64,000 bases of DNA from Clavibacter sp. A6099 (GCF_021919125.1 NZ_CP083439.1:1116001-1180000), one strand, 5' to 3'. Positions 40,548 to 48,846 are shown, numbered from the stretch's first letter. Translations and numbers: made by a program. Notes: generated by a model not told the origin, from the sequence alone.

Positions 40548-41135
40548 CTAGAGGACGTTGATGGCCGTCGCGCGCCAGCGGCGGTCGAGGCCCTCGAGCC
40601 GGATGGCGACGGCGCGTGCTCGTGCCCGACCGTGGACCACGATGACCGCTTCGATGACGCCGTCTCGAGGGGAGAACGACGTGACCGTGCCGATGGTGAA
40701 CACCGGCCGGGTCACCGACTGCCCCTTCGCGCGCCGGGCGCGAGCGCTGAGGACCACGCGCTTGAGGAGATGGCGGTAGACGTCGTCGCTGACCCACCGG
40801 GCGATCTGGTCGAGCTCGCGCGCTCCGGCGAGGATCTCGATCACGCACCGCGTGAGGTTCTCGAGCAACGGACCCGACGGGGGGAGGTCCTGGCTGCTGC
40901 ACGGCTGGCGCCCGAAGAAGTCGTCGACGTCGAAGCGCTTGCGGACCGTGCCCCGCACGGTGGCGGTCGTCGCGGGCGACGTCGCGGGTGTCGGACCGGC
41001 GACTGCGCTCGACGACTGCGCGGGCGCTGATGCGGGCTTCCGAGCACCGGACCGACGGGTCGGGGTGCTCTCGGCGTTACCGGCGACGGTGCTCCGGCGG
41101 TCAGGGAGATCCTCCCGTGGCACTGCTTCACTCAT
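40548..41135 (-). CDS. Rv3235 family protein
   Basis: A 195-residue protein. Residues 1-65 are low-complexity Ser/Thr/Ala/Pro. The C-terminal 125 residues (FDVDDFFGRQPCSS, then LTRCVIEILAGARELDQIARW, and VIEAVIVVHGRARARAVAIRL) match the Rv3235 family, which lies near secA1 in mycobacteria as well. The second half looks like an alpha-plus-beta fold with a strand-rich end. The function is unknown. GGGAG precedes the ATG by six bases. It is divergent from the next gene across 205 bases containing small palindromes. Confidence 0.82.
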   Translation of the reverse strand: MSEAVPREDLPDRRSTVAGNAESTPTRRSGARKPASAPAQSSSAVAGPTPATSPATTATVRGTVRKRFDVDDFFGRQPCSSQDLPPSGPLLENLTRCVIEILAGARELDQIARWVSDDVYRHLLKRVVLSARARRAKGQSVTRPVFTIGTVTSFSPRDGVIEAVIVVHGRARARAVAIRLEGLDRRWRATAINVL

Positions 41136-41158
41136 GCGTCACTCCCATCCCGGTGCTC

Positions 41159-41174
41159 CCCCCCGATCGGGGGG
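41159..41174. promoter_or_regulatory. 16-bp palindrome in the divergent gap
   Basis: CCCCCCGATCGGGGGG is a perfect palindrome 24 bases upstream of the Rv3235-like start. A second short palindrome, ACTGT-G-ACAGT, is at 41192-41202. Either could be an operator; neither has a known partner. Confidence 0.35.
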
Positions 41175-41340
41175 ACCACGATGACTGGTCAACTGTGACA
41201 GTGCGAGAGGCTCGGCGCACGTCCAGCGCACAAGATGTGGAGAACTGAGAGCGGATCTCAAGGAAGGGACCCAAGGTGACCCGGATGTACGAGTCCTCCC
41301 CGTCACCCCGGTCCCTCCGCCTGCGGGGGTCCGGCGACCG

Positions 41341-41946
41341 ATGAGGTGGGAGAACCTCTTCGATGACCTCGAGGGTCAGTGGGAGACGGCGCGGCTCGCC
41401 GAAGAGCGGGACCAGCGCGCGGAGGAGGAGCGCACCCGCGTCGCGCGGACCGTCTTGCGCGACCGCCTGAGGGCGCTCACCTCGGCCGATCAGGCGAGGC
41501 CGCTGCGCCTGTCGCTGTCGGACGGCACGTGGATCGACCTCCGCGCCAAGGTGCTCGGACGTGACTGGATGTCGGGGGAGCTGACGGTCCCGGGCGACGC
41601 GCCGTCGCGCGAGGAGCGCGCGTGCATCCTGCCGCTGGCCTCCATCCACGTGCTCGCCCTGGACCGCGAGCAGGTCCGGGCGAGCCTCGCGCCCGTCTCG
41701 GAGCTCCCGCCCGAGCGCGGCATCGTCGACCGGATCGGGCTGTCGTTCGTCCTCCGCGACCTCTGTCGGCGCCGTGCCCGTGTCGAGCTGCGGCTCCGTG
41801 ACGCGGTGGTCGGCGGCACGCTGGACCGCGTCGCTCGCGACCACGTCGACGTCGCGGTCCACGAGGTGGGCACCCCGCGACGGGAGTCGCTCGTCTCCGG
41901 CTACCGGCTGGTGCCCCTCGCGGGGATCGTCCTCGTCCGCGTCTGA
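41341..41946 (+). CDS. Unrecognised protein with coiled-coil head and two beta-rich halves
   Basis: A 201-residue protein I do not recognise. Residues 1-48 are a charged helix (EGQWETARLAEERDQRAEEE, likely coiled coil). Residues 52-110 and 133-201 are two strand-rich blocks. The second (VELRLRDAVVGGTLDRVARD, then a turn and YRLVPLAGIVLVRV) has the rhythm of an Sm-like or PRC-type small barrel. No catalytic residues or membrane segments are visible. The ribosome binding site is weak. It is followed after 69 bases by a SAF-domain gene and a CpaE-like gene on the same strand, and probably belongs with them. Confidence 0.6.
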   Translation: MRWENLFDDLEGQWETARLAEERDQRAEEERTRVARTVLRDRLRALTSADQARPLRLSLSDGTWIDLRAKVLGRDWMSGELTVPGDAPSREERACILPLASIHVLALDREQVRASLAPVSELPPERGIVDRIGLSFVLRDLCRRRARVELRLRDAVVGGTLDRVARDHVDVAVHEVGTPRRESLVSGYRLVPLAGIVLVRV

Positions 41947-42015
41947 TCGTCCCCGTCGCAGCGGCATGTGGACAACGCGCGACGCGTGCGCGCGCCGTCC
42001 CCGACATTGACCGGC

Positions 42016-42654
42016 ATGCCTCCCACCCCTCGTCCCGCGCGCCCGGCGCGCCGTCCCGTCTGGTCGGATCCCCGCTTCATCTTCGGGCTGGTGATGGTCC
42101 TCGTGTCGACCGGCGGAGTGGTGGCGCTCCTGCGCTCCGCGGACTCCTCGGTGGTCGTCATGGCCGCGGGGTCCGCCCTCGACGCGGGGACCACCGTCCA
42201 TGCCTCGGACCTGGTACCCGTGCGTGTCCGCATCGACGGTGCCGCGGACCTCTACGTCTCCCCGGACTCCGCCGACGGGCTGGTCGTCACCCGCTTCGTG
42301 GGCGCGGGCGAGCTGATCCCGCGGTCGTCGCTCTCCTCCGCGGACGCGCGCACCACCGCATCGGTCGTCATCCCCACGTCCGCGGGCGCCGACCACCTCG
42401 TAGCCCCGGGCACCGTGGTCGACATCTGGGCGGCCGCGGCCAAGGGCTCGGGCACGAACGCCTACGACGCGCCGCGCGTCATCGTCTCGGGGGCCACCGT
42501 CGCCCAGGTCATCCGGCCCGAGGGCTTCGTCGCGGACCAGGACCACACCCAGGTGCAGCTGACCGTGCCGCGTGAGGACGTGGCGGCGGTCCTCTCATCC
42601 ACCGACGCACGCGACCAGATGACGCTCGTGCCCGTCGGCGATGCGGGGGCGTGA
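42016..42654 (+). CDS. SAF domain (CpaB/RcpC-like) membrane protein
   Basis: A 212-residue protein with a basic Pro/Arg N-terminus, one helix (about residues 22-42, FIFGLVMVLVSTGGVVALL) and an SAF domain outside: AGSALDAGTTVHASDLVPVR, then the VVTRFVGAGELIPRSSL segment. The remainder resembles CpaB/RcpC, the periplasmic ring component of Flp/Tad pili. No pilin, secretin, CpaF ATPase or TadB/C gene is in the window. Its stop overlaps the GTG start of the next gene by four bases (GTGA), so the two are coupled. A role other than pilus assembly should be considered. Confidence 0.72.
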   Translation: MPPTPRPARPARRPVWSDPRFIFGLVMVLVSTGGVVALLRSADSSVVVMAAGSALDAGTTVHASDLVPVRVRIDGAADLYVSPDSADGLVVTRFVGAGELIPRSSLSSADARTTASVVIPTSAGADHLVAPGTVVDIWAAAAKGSGTNAYDAPRVIVSGATVAQVIRPEGFVADQDHTQVQLTVPREDVAAVLSSTDARDQMTLVPVGDAGA

Positions 42655-44258
42655 GCGTGGCCTCGCTCATCCTCGCCCTCCCGCCTCGCGTGGAGGACGC
42701 GCTCCTGCGAGATGTCGTCGAATCCGGTCACACGGTCCTCGCTCGCGTCGCGGGCGCGGCGGACGTGATCGCAGCTGTCCGGGCGACCACGGCCGACCCC
42801 CTGCACCTGGTCATCGCCGCATCCGCGACGACGCTCGACCGCGACGTGCTCACGGCGCTCGACGAGCGGGGCGCGCGAGCGGTCGCGGTGGCGTCGAGCG
42901 AGGCAGACCGTCGCAATGCGCAGTCGCTCGGACACCACGAGGTCGTGGACGAAGGCGCCACCTGGCGCGAGATCGAGGAGCTGCTGCTCTCGGTGCGCCC
43001 GCTCGGGGCGTCCGGCGGGATGGCAGCCGGCGTCCGACGCGCAGACGCCGTCGCCGCGCACCTGGAGATCGACCCTCCCGGGCGCGTCGGCTCGGGTGAT
43101 GCTCCCGACCGGGCCCGTCTGGCGGACGCGGGGGGCCGACGGTCGGCACGCGGTCCCGACGGCAGCGCGGATCAGCTCGGAGGGCGGATCGGAGCCGACG
43201 GCTCGTCGCGCTCCGGGTGGGGCTCGCGCACGCACGCCGAGCGGGACCGCAGAGGGCGATCGCTGCGAGGCCGTCTCGGGCTCATCAGACGCCCGCGCGT
43301 GCCGGCTCCCGTGACTCGCGACGAGCACGCGGACGACACGGCCGCGGGTGGACGGGAACCGGTCGGCCGGGTGATCGCGGTCTGGGGCCCGCAGGGGGCG
43401 CCGGGGCGCACCACGACCGCGCTGGCCATCGCGGGCGAGATCGCGGCGGCGGGTCGGTCGGCCGTGCTGGTCGATGCCGATGTGCATGGCGGCACGGTCG
43501 CTGCCACGCTCGGACTCCTGGACGAGGCGCCGGGATTCGCTGCCGCCTGTCGACTCGCGGCGGCGGACAGCCTCACCGTGGAGGAGCTGGAGCGGATCGC
43601 GCAGCACCACCCGTCCACCCGGGCACCGGGGTTCTCGGTCCTCACGGGCATCTCGCGCCCGGACAGGTGGCCGGAGCTCGCGGAGGGGCGGGTCTCCGCC
43701 GTGCTGCAGGCGTGCCGTGGCTGGCGCGACTACACCGTGGTCGACGCCTCGTTCAACCTGGAGGACGACGAGGAGATCTCGAGCGACATGTTCGCCCCGC
43801 GTCGCAATGCCGCCACGCATGCCGTGCTGCGCGGCGCGGACCACGTCGTCGCCGTCGTCTCCGCGGACACGGTCGGCCTCTCGCGCTTCTTCCGCGCGTA
43901 CGTGCAGCTCCTCGAGATCGTCGACCCGTCGCGGGTCTCGGTGCTCGTCAACCGGGTCCGTCCGAGCGCCGGTGGCTGGGATGCAGCCGGCCAGGTGCGG
44001 CGCACCCTCTTCCGGTTCGGGAGCGTGGAGGCCGCGGCCTACGTCCCCGAGGATCGGGAGTCGCTCGACGCCGCGGTGCTCGCCGGCGCCACGCTCCGCG
44101 ACATGGCGCCGCGGTCGCCGGCGCTCGTCGAGTGGTCGCGGTTCACCCGCACCTCGCTCCTCCCTCCCGAGGACGCGCCACGGCGGGTGCGTCGAGAGGC
44201 CGGCTCGAGGCGTCGAGGGGTCGATCGTCCGGGGGAGGAGCGGGCCCGGCCCGCATAG
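42651..44258 (+). CDS. CpaE/MinD-like P-loop protein with degenerate Walker A
   Basis: A 535-residue protein in three parts. Residues 1-120 resemble a receiver-like domain (SLILALPPRVEDALLRDVVE). Residues 125-235 are a disordered Arg/Gly/Asp-rich linker. Residues 238-500 form a MinD/ParA-type fold with VIAVWGPQGAPGRTTTALAI in place of the deviant Walker A and VLVDADVHGGTVAATLG as switch I. Both lysines expected in KGGxGKT are absent (Gln and Arg instead), so ATP turnover may be altered or lost. The layout is that of CpaE (Tad pilus localisation) and of the actinobacterial Ssd septum-site proteins. It is translationally coupled to the SAF gene, and pdtaS follows after nine bases. Confidence 0.75.
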   Translation: MSVASLILALPPRVEDALLRDVVESGHTVLARVAGAADVIAAVRATTADPLHLVIAASATTLDRDVLTALDERGARAVAVASSEADRRNAQSLGHHEVVDEGATWREIEELLLSVRPLGASGGMAAGVRRADAVAAHLEIDPPGRVGSGDAPDRARLADAGGRRSARGPDGSADQLGGRIGADGSSRSGWGSRTHAERDRRGRSLRGRLGLIRRPRVPAPVTRDEHADDTAAGGREPVGRVIAVWGPQGAPGRTTTALAIAGEIAAAGRSAVLVDADVHGGTVAATLGLLDEAPGFAAACRLAAADSLTVEELERIAQHHPSTRAPGFSVLTGISRPDRWPELAEGRVSAVLQACRGWRDYTVVDASFNLEDDEEISSDMFAPRRNAATHAVLRGADHVVAVVSADTVGLSRFFRAYVQLLEIVDPSRVSVLVNRVRPSAGGWDAAGQVRRTLFRFGSVEAAAYVPEDRESLDAAVLAGATLRDMAPRSPALVEWSRFTRTSLLPPEDAPRRVRREAGSRRRGVDRPGEERARPA

Positions 44259-44261
44259 GCT
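44256..44261 (+). promoter_or_regulatory. Leaderless -10 box (TAGGCT) of pdtaS
   Basis: TAGGCT, spanning the stop codon of the upstream gene, is followed by six bases and the GTG at 44268. Confidence 0.45.
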
Positions 44262-44267
44262 GTAGCC

Positions 44268-45773
44268 GTGTCCACGCTCAGCGATCTCGTGCATGCCCAG
44301 GGTCTGTCCTCCGACGCGGACGTCGAGTGGCTGCACCTCCTCGTCGGCGACTGGCAGCTCCTCGCGGACCTGGCGTTCGCGGACATCGTCCTGTGGGTCC
44401 CCACCGTGAGCGGAAGCTTCGTCGCTGTCGCGCACGCCCGGCCGTCGAGCTCGGCCACGCTGTTCTACCGAGACTTCGTCGGGCAGCCCATCAAGGCGGA
44501 GTGGCGCAAGCAGGTCACCGACGCGCACGAGACCGCCCGCATCATCGACTCGTCCGCGCCGGACTGGTACGAGGAGACGCCGACCCGCGTGCGGGCCGTG
44601 CCGGTGCTGCGTCGCCTGGCCCAGGGCAGCCCCGAGGTCACGGACACCCCCATCGCCGTGATCACGCGCCACACGAACCTCAGCGAGACGCGGACTCCGA
44701 GCCGCCAGGAGCTGACGTTCAACGAGTGCGCCAACGACCTCTTCGCGATGATCGCCGATGGCGACTTCCCTGACCTCGGCTCGCCGACGGGTCCCCGGCG
44801 CGGGGCGCCTCGGGCGTCCGACGGCCTGCTGCGCCTCGACGTGGACGGCATCACGACCTTCGCGAGCCCCAACGCCCTCAGCGCGTTCAACCGCATGGGC
44901 TTCTCCGAGGAGCTGGAGGGGGAGTCGCTCGCGGACGCCACGTCCAGCCTCCTCACCGGCAAGCGGCTGACCGTCGACGAGTCGCTTCCTCTGATCGTCG
45001 CCGGTCGGGCGCCGTGGCGGACCGACATCGAGTCGCGCGGCGTCACCGTGTCGCTCCGTGCGATCCCGATCCGCAGCCACGGCGAGCGGGTGGGCGCCGT
45101 CGTCCTCTGCCGCGACGTGACGGAGCTGCGCCACCAGGAGCGCGAGCTGATCACCAAGGACGCGACGATCCGCGAGATCCACCACCGGGTGAAGAACAAC
45201 CTGCAGACGGTCGCGAGCCTGCTGCGGATCCAGGCCCGCCGGTCGCACACGGAGGAGGCGCGCGAGGCTCTGGGACATGCGCAGCGCCGGGTGGGCGCCA
45301 TCGCCGTGGTGCACGACACGCTCAGCGAGGGGCTGAACCAGAACGTCGACTTCGACGCGGTGTTCGACCGCGTCCTGCTGCTCATCGCCGAGGTCGCCTC
45401 AGCGCACAACACGCGGGTGCATCCGAAGATCGTGGGCAGCTTCGGCGTTCTGCCGAGCGCGTACGCGACGCCGCTCGCCCTCGCGCTCACCGAGCTCGTG
45501 ACCAACGCGGTCGAGCACGGCCTGGCCGGGCGCTCGGGCGAGGTGACCATCGAGGCAGCGCGCACCGAGGAGACGCTCACGGTCAGCGTCCGCGACGACG
45601 GCGTGGGGCTGCCCGAGGGCAAGGTCGGGACGGGGCTCGGGACGCAGATCGTGCGGACGCTCATCCAGGGCGAGCTGGGCGGAACGATCGACTGGCACAC
45701 GCTCATGGGCAGCGGCACCGAGGTGACCATCGAGGTGCCGTTGCGCTGGCTCTCGCCCGTCACGGCGTCCTGA
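44268..45773 (+). CDS. pdtaS: Soluble sensor histidine kinase PdtaS
   Basis: A 501-residue cytosolic kinase without membrane helices. Residues 1-165 form a GAF-like domain (LLVGDWQLLADLAFADIVLW), 180-285 a PAS-like domain, then the HisKA_2 phosphoacceptor region EIHHRVKNNLQTVASLLR (His305/His306) and an HATPase domain (ALTELVTNAVEHGL, VRDDGVGLPEGKVGTGLGTQ). This is the PdtaS architecture (Rv3220c), whose partner PdtaR is an RNA-binding ANTAR antiterminator encoded elsewhere. As in Mycobacterium, whiB1 is the neighbour. The GTG start has a leaderless -10 box. Confidence 0.92.
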   Translation: MSTLSDLVHAQGLSSDADVEWLHLLVGDWQLLADLAFADIVLWVPTVSGSFVAVAHARPSSSATLFYRDFVGQPIKAEWRKQVTDAHETARIIDSSAPDWYEETPTRVRAVPVLRRLAQGSPEVTDTPIAVITRHTNLSETRTPSRQELTFNECANDLFAMIADGDFPDLGSPTGPRRGAPRASDGLLRLDVDGITTFASPNALSAFNRMGFSEELEGESLADATSSLLTGKRLTVDESLPLIVAGRAPWRTDIESRGVTVSLRAIPIRSHGERVGAVVLCRDVTELRHQERELITKDATIREIHHRVKNNLQTVASLLRIQARRSHTEEAREALGHAQRRVGAIAVVHDTLSEGLNQNVDFDAVFDRVLLLIAEVASAHNTRVHPKIVGSFGVLPSAYATPLALALTELVTNAVEHGLAGRSGEVTIEAARTEETLTVSVRDDGVGLPEGKVGTGLGTQIVRTLIQGELGGTIDWHTLMGSGTEVTIEVPLRWLSPVTAS

Positions 45774-45804
45774 GCCGGGCCCCCGCCTGTCGGCCCGTCC
45801 GGGA

Positions 45805-45846
45805 CGACGAGAGCCGGGCTGCCCGTGGGCTGCCCGGCTCTCGTCG
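45805..45846. terminator. Stem-loop between convergent pdtaS and whiB1
   Basis: A perfect 15-bp stem with a 12-base loop that can itself fold (GCCC/GGGC). It lies between the two stop codons and is likely bidirectional. Confidence 0.7.
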
Positions 45847-45865
45847 GTGGTGCGTGGTGGGTGCG

Positions 45866-46114
45866 TCAGCTGGCGCGGCGGGCGCGCGCGGCGCGGCGCT
45901 TGAGGGCGCGACGCTCGTCCTCGCTGAGGCCACCCCAGACGCCCGAGTCCTGGCCGGTCTCGAGGGCGTACTGCAGGCACATCTCGGTGACGGAGCAGCG
46001 GCCGCACACGGCCTTGGCCTTGTCGATCTGGTCGACGGCGGGTCCGGTGTTCCCCACGGGGAAGAACAGCTCGGGGTCCACAGTCAGGCAGGCTGCCTTG
46101 TCACGCCAGTCCAT
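45866..46114 (-). CDS. whiB1: WhiB-family regulator, WhiB1 type
   Basis: An 82-residue Wbl protein beginning MDWRDKAACL with iron-sulfur ligands Cys9, Cys37, Cys40 and Cys46 (C-x27-C-x2-C-x5-C), the turn GVWGGLSEDERRAL and a basic Arg/Ala tail. The short N-terminus, the spacing and the location beside pdtaS identify WhiB1, which in Mycobacterium is essential and responds to nitric oxide through its 4Fe-4S cluster. GAGGAGC lies before the ATG. Its promoter is probably near 46306-46333, giving a long leader of about 185 bases. Confidence 0.92.
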   Translation of the reverse strand: MDWRDKAACLTVDPELFFPVGNTGPAVDQIDKAKAVCGRCSVTEMCLQYALETGQDSGVWGGLSEDERRALKRRAARARRAS

Positions 46115-46305
46115 AGGGATGCTCCTCGGGTCGGTACTCGTTGCACGGCAGATCTGCCGCGGGATGGGGGTGGGGCGAGGCGTCCGGGAACCGCATCGGG
46201 ACGAGGCACGCGGCCCCTCCTCGTGAGATGCTCAGCTTCAGGGATTCGCCCCTTGTAAGCTCGGTTCCGGATCTGCTCACCACCCTGTGAACGAACTCGA
46301 CCTCG

Positions 46306-46333
46306 AATATCGTCGCATAGAGCCAACGATCAA
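46306..46333 (-). promoter_or_regulatory. Candidate whiB1 promoter
   Basis: On the minus strand TTGATC (46328-46333), a 16-base spacer and GATATT (46306-46311) make a fair sigma-70-type promoter in the AT-richest stretch of the window. The leader to the whiB1 ATG would be about 185 bases, long enough for post-transcriptional control, but I could not identify a structure in it. Confidence 0.45.
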
Positions 46334-46359
46334 TCAATAGCTTTGTATGGGAACGTGCT

Positions 46360-46791
46360 GTGACCGGAACCGGTGATGCCCTGGATCCGCGCCAGGACGC
46401 GGATGCGCCCCGTCGATCTCCCGCCGTGCTCCTGCTGGTGGCGCTCGTCGCGCTCGAGGCGCTGGGCATGGCCGGCGTCACGGCCCTCCTCGTCGTCGAC
46501 CTGCTCACCTCGACGCCGTCGTCCGTGGCCAGCGCCGTCGCGCTCATCGCCCTCGCCGCGCTCGCTGCCGTGTTCCTGGCGGCCGTCGTTCGAGGGATCC
46601 TGCGGGGTCGGAGCTGGGTCCGGCCGGCGGCCGTCACCTGGCAGGTGCTGCAGATCGCCGTCGGCGCAGGCAGCCTGCAAGGCGCCGACGCGCGTCAGGA
46701 TCTCGGGTGGGGCCTCATCGTGCCGTCCGTGCTCGTGTTCGTGCTGCTGTTCACGAGGTCCGTGCTCCTCGCCACGCGCCGACGCGACTGA
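46360..46791 (+). CDS. Small hypothetical membrane protein
   Basis: A 143-residue protein with a GTG start. It has a hydrophilic head of 20 residues, then four hydrophobic segments near 21-46, 53-78, 90-105 and 116-135, and a short basic end (LATRRRD). The region WVRPAAVTWQVLQIAVGAGS is conserved in small actinobacterial membrane proteins of unknown role. It is divergent from whiB1 and convergent with the thiol peroxidase gene 30 bases downstream. No function is proposed. Confidence 0.7.
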   Translation: MTGTGDALDPRQDADAPRRSPAVLLLVALVALEALGMAGVTALLVVDLLTSTPSSVASAVALIALAALAAVFLAAVVRGILRGRSWVRPAAVTWQVLQIAVGAGSLQGADARQDLGWGLIVPSVLVFVLLFTRSVLLATRRRD

Positions 46792-46821
46792 GTCGACGCG
46801 TCCCGCCCAGGCGCCCGCGCG

Positions 46822-47301
46822 TCAGGCGTCGACGCCGAGCTTCTTCCGCAGCGACGCGACGTGCCCCGTCGCCTTGACGTTGTAGAGCGGGAGGGCGACG
46901 CGTCCCTCGCCGTCCACGACGACCGTGGAGCGGATCACGCCGGTGACCTTCTTGCCGTACAACGACTTCTCGCCGTACGCGGCGTAGGCGCGGTGGACCT
47001 CGAGGTCGGGGTCCGACAGGAGGGTGAAGCCGAGGCCCTGCTCCTCGCGGAACCGGGCGAGGTCCTCCTGGGGGTCCTTGGAGATGCCTAGGACGCGGTA
47101 GCCGGCACCCTGGAGGGAGTCCATGCTGTCGCGGAAGTCGCATGCTTGCGTGGTGCACCCGGGGGTCCCCGCCGCGGGATAGAAGTACACGATGACGTCC
47201 TGGCCGCGGAGGTCCGAGAGGGTGACGGGCGTGCCGTCCTGGTCGGGGAGGGTGAAGTCGGGGGCGGGCTGCCCCTTCTCGAGGCGGGCGGTCTCGGTCA
47301 T
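46822..47301 (-). CDS. bcp: Thioredoxin-dependent thiol peroxidase (BCP/PrxQ)
   Basis: A 159-residue peroxiredoxin with the active-site motif TPGCTTQACDF: peroxidatic Cys49 and resolving Cys54 five residues on, the atypical two-Cys arrangement of the BCP/PrxQ family. The PDFTLPDQDG start and VIVYFYPAAGTPGC are family hallmarks. It reduces peroxides with electrons from thioredoxin in the cytosol. The ATG is preceded by GAGGCTCCCCC, a modest ribosome binding site. It lies between a small membrane protein and tRNA-Lys. Confidence 0.93.
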   Translation of the reverse strand: MTETARLEKGQPAPDFTLPDQDGTPVTLSDLRGQDVIVYFYPAAGTPGCTTQACDFRDSMDSLQGAGYRVLGISKDPQEDLARFREEQGLGFTLLSDPDLEVHRAYAAYGEKSLYGKKVTGVIRSTVVVDGEGRVALPLYNVKATGHVASLRKKLGVDA

Positions 47302-47455
47302 GGGGGAGCCTCTCGTTCGCGGGTGTCGACGTCCATGCTAGGGCCGTGCGCGCGGGGCCCGATCAGGCGCTCCACGGGGCCGATTGGCGTCCGCCGCGCA
47401 CGTGGTGCTAGTGTCATCTCTCGGTCCGGTACCCCGCACGACAGGGTCCTCACCT

Positions 47456-47531
<76 letters not shown>

Positions 47532-47803
47532 CACGCTCCGCGTCGGAGCAGCTCGACACCGCTCCACGTGCATCACGTGCGTCCGTGGGCTCGAGAGAAC
47601 CGTGAGAGAATACCGGTCGGACCATCACCGCGGACGCCCCTAGCGGAGCACCGCGGCGGCCGGTGATCTCGGTGCACCGGCCACGCACCACGGTCACGCC
47701 CATGGCGTGCGCCGAGGCGCGGGACGTCGGCGCCCACGCGGCTGTGCATGCGCGTGCGCGACATCTCCGGCACACATCTCGAGGTATCGAAGGACAGCAC
47801 TGC
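47532..47803. other. Gap between tRNA-Lys and carD
   Basis: I see no open frame with support, no RNA gene and no clear promoter hexamers in these 272 bases. A modest ribosome binding site (GAAGGA) closes the gap before carD. The carD promoter must lie here but I could not place it. Confidence 0.4.
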
Positions 47804-48298
47804 ATGATTTTCGAAGTAGGGGAGACCGTCGTGTACCCCCACCACGGCGCCGCCACGATCACCGCGGTCAAGACCCGCACCATCAAGGGGGTTGACAAGA
47901 AGTACATCACCCTCCAGATCCACCAGAGCGAGCTGGTCATCGACGTGCCCGTCGACAACGCCGAGCTCGTCGGGCTGCGCGACGTCATCGACAGCTCCGG
48001 CGTGGAGGCCGTGTTCGACGTGCTCCGCGGCGACGTCGAGGAGGAGGCCGGCAACTGGTCGCGTCGCTTCAAGGCCAACACCGAGAAGATGGGCTCCGGC
48101 GACGTGCGCCGTGTCAGCGAGGTCGTCCGCGACCTGTGGCGCCGCGACCAGGACTCCGGCGTCTCGGCCGGCGAGAAGCGCATGCTCGCTAAGGCCCGCC
48201 AGATCCTCGTCTCGGAGCTCGCGCTCGCGCAGAAGTCCACCGACGAGGAGGCGTCCGTCGTCCTCGACGGCGTCCTGGCGCAGAGCATCTCCGCCTGA
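47804..48298 (+). CDS. carD: CarD family RNA polymerase-binding regulator
   Basis: A 164-residue protein. The N-terminal Tudor-like RNA polymerase interaction domain starts [20 protein letters not shown], and the C-terminal helical domain binds promoter DNA ([20 protein letters not shown]). It stabilises open complexes at rRNA and other promoters in actinobacteria. The ATG at 47804 is the family start, and the frame upstream is open but unsupported. A 17-bp stem-loop follows. In many actinobacteria carD is followed by ispD; here it is not, and an orphan membrane peptide follows. Confidence 0.95.
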   Translation: MIFEVGETVVYPHHGAATITAVKTRTIKGVDKKYITLQIHQSELVIDVPVDNAELVGLRDVIDSSGVEAVFDVLRGDVEEEAGNWSRRFKANTEKMGSGDVRRVSEVVRDLWRRDQDSGVSAGEKRMLAKARQILVSELALAQKSTDEEASVVLDGVLAQSISA

Positions 48299-48330
48299 CC
48301 CCTCCCGCCGCGCTCCGCGGAGCGCAGCAC

Positions 48331-48374
48331 CGCCGACGGGCGGTCCCTCGACGACGGGGGACCGCCCGTCGGCG
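48331..48374 (+). terminator. Stem-loop terminator after carD
   Basis: A perfect 17-bp stem with a 10-base loop, 32 bases after the carD stop. It has no T-tract. Confidence 0.75.
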
Positions 48375-48410
48375 CATCCGGGCACCCGTCGATCGGCGTG
48401 CCGACCGGCG

Positions 48411-48416
48411 TAGGGT
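48411..48416 (+). promoter_or_regulatory. Leaderless -10 box (TAGGGT) of the 76-residue gene
   Basis: TAGGGT is followed by six bases and the ATG at 48423. This is the main support that the small frame is expressed. Confidence 0.5.
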
Positions 48417-48422
48417 GCGATC

Positions 48423-48653
48423 ATGCGCGATCACCCGGAACGACCCGACCACGACGGACCCCTCGAGCAGAACCCCCTCCAGCCCGCGCGCGGCGGGCTG
48501 CGGATCTGGATCTACGTGATCGCCGCCGCCATCGTCATCGCCGTCATCGCGTTCGCGCTCGTGCGCCTGGCGACCGCCGGGCAGAACACGCCGGGACCCT
48601 CCTCGCTGGGCACCGTCATCCACCTGGCCGAGGCGGCGCGCGCGCTGATCTGA
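48423..48653 (+). CDS. Small single-helix membrane protein (orphan)
   Basis: A 76-residue protein with a hydrophilic head rich in Pro/His/Asp (residues 1-26), one strongly hydrophobic helix (about 27-49, LRIWIYVIAAAIVIAVIAFA) and a short outer tail. I do not recognise a family. A TAGGGT box six bases before the ATG supports leaderless expression. It lies between the carD terminator and the HNH nuclease gene on the same strand. Confidence 0.6.
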   Translation: MRDHPERPDHDGPLEQNPLQPARGGLRIWIYVIAAAIVIAVIAFALVRLATAGQNTPGPSSLGTVIHLAEAARALI

Positions 48654-48846
48654 GCCGGTTCCGTCCGGGGACGGGTGGAACTCGCCCGAAGCCTCCTCCC
48701 CGCGTCGTCCTCGTCGTCCCCGCCCACGGTCCCGCCGACGGCGTGGTGGCAGCCGTGCTCCTCGTGTACCCATGTCCCGGGACGGGGGCGACATGGGCGA
48801 TCGAGGGCGGCGGGGCGATGGCGCGGCGCGAGCTGCTGGGCGGCGC

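Noticed and set aside
46261-46300. CRP/Cmr site upstream of whiB1 (as in Mycobacterium)
   Set aside because: The only candidate, TTCACAGGGTGGTGAGC, has the half-sites in the wrong orientation (TCAC-N6-GTGA and not GTGA-N6-TCAC).
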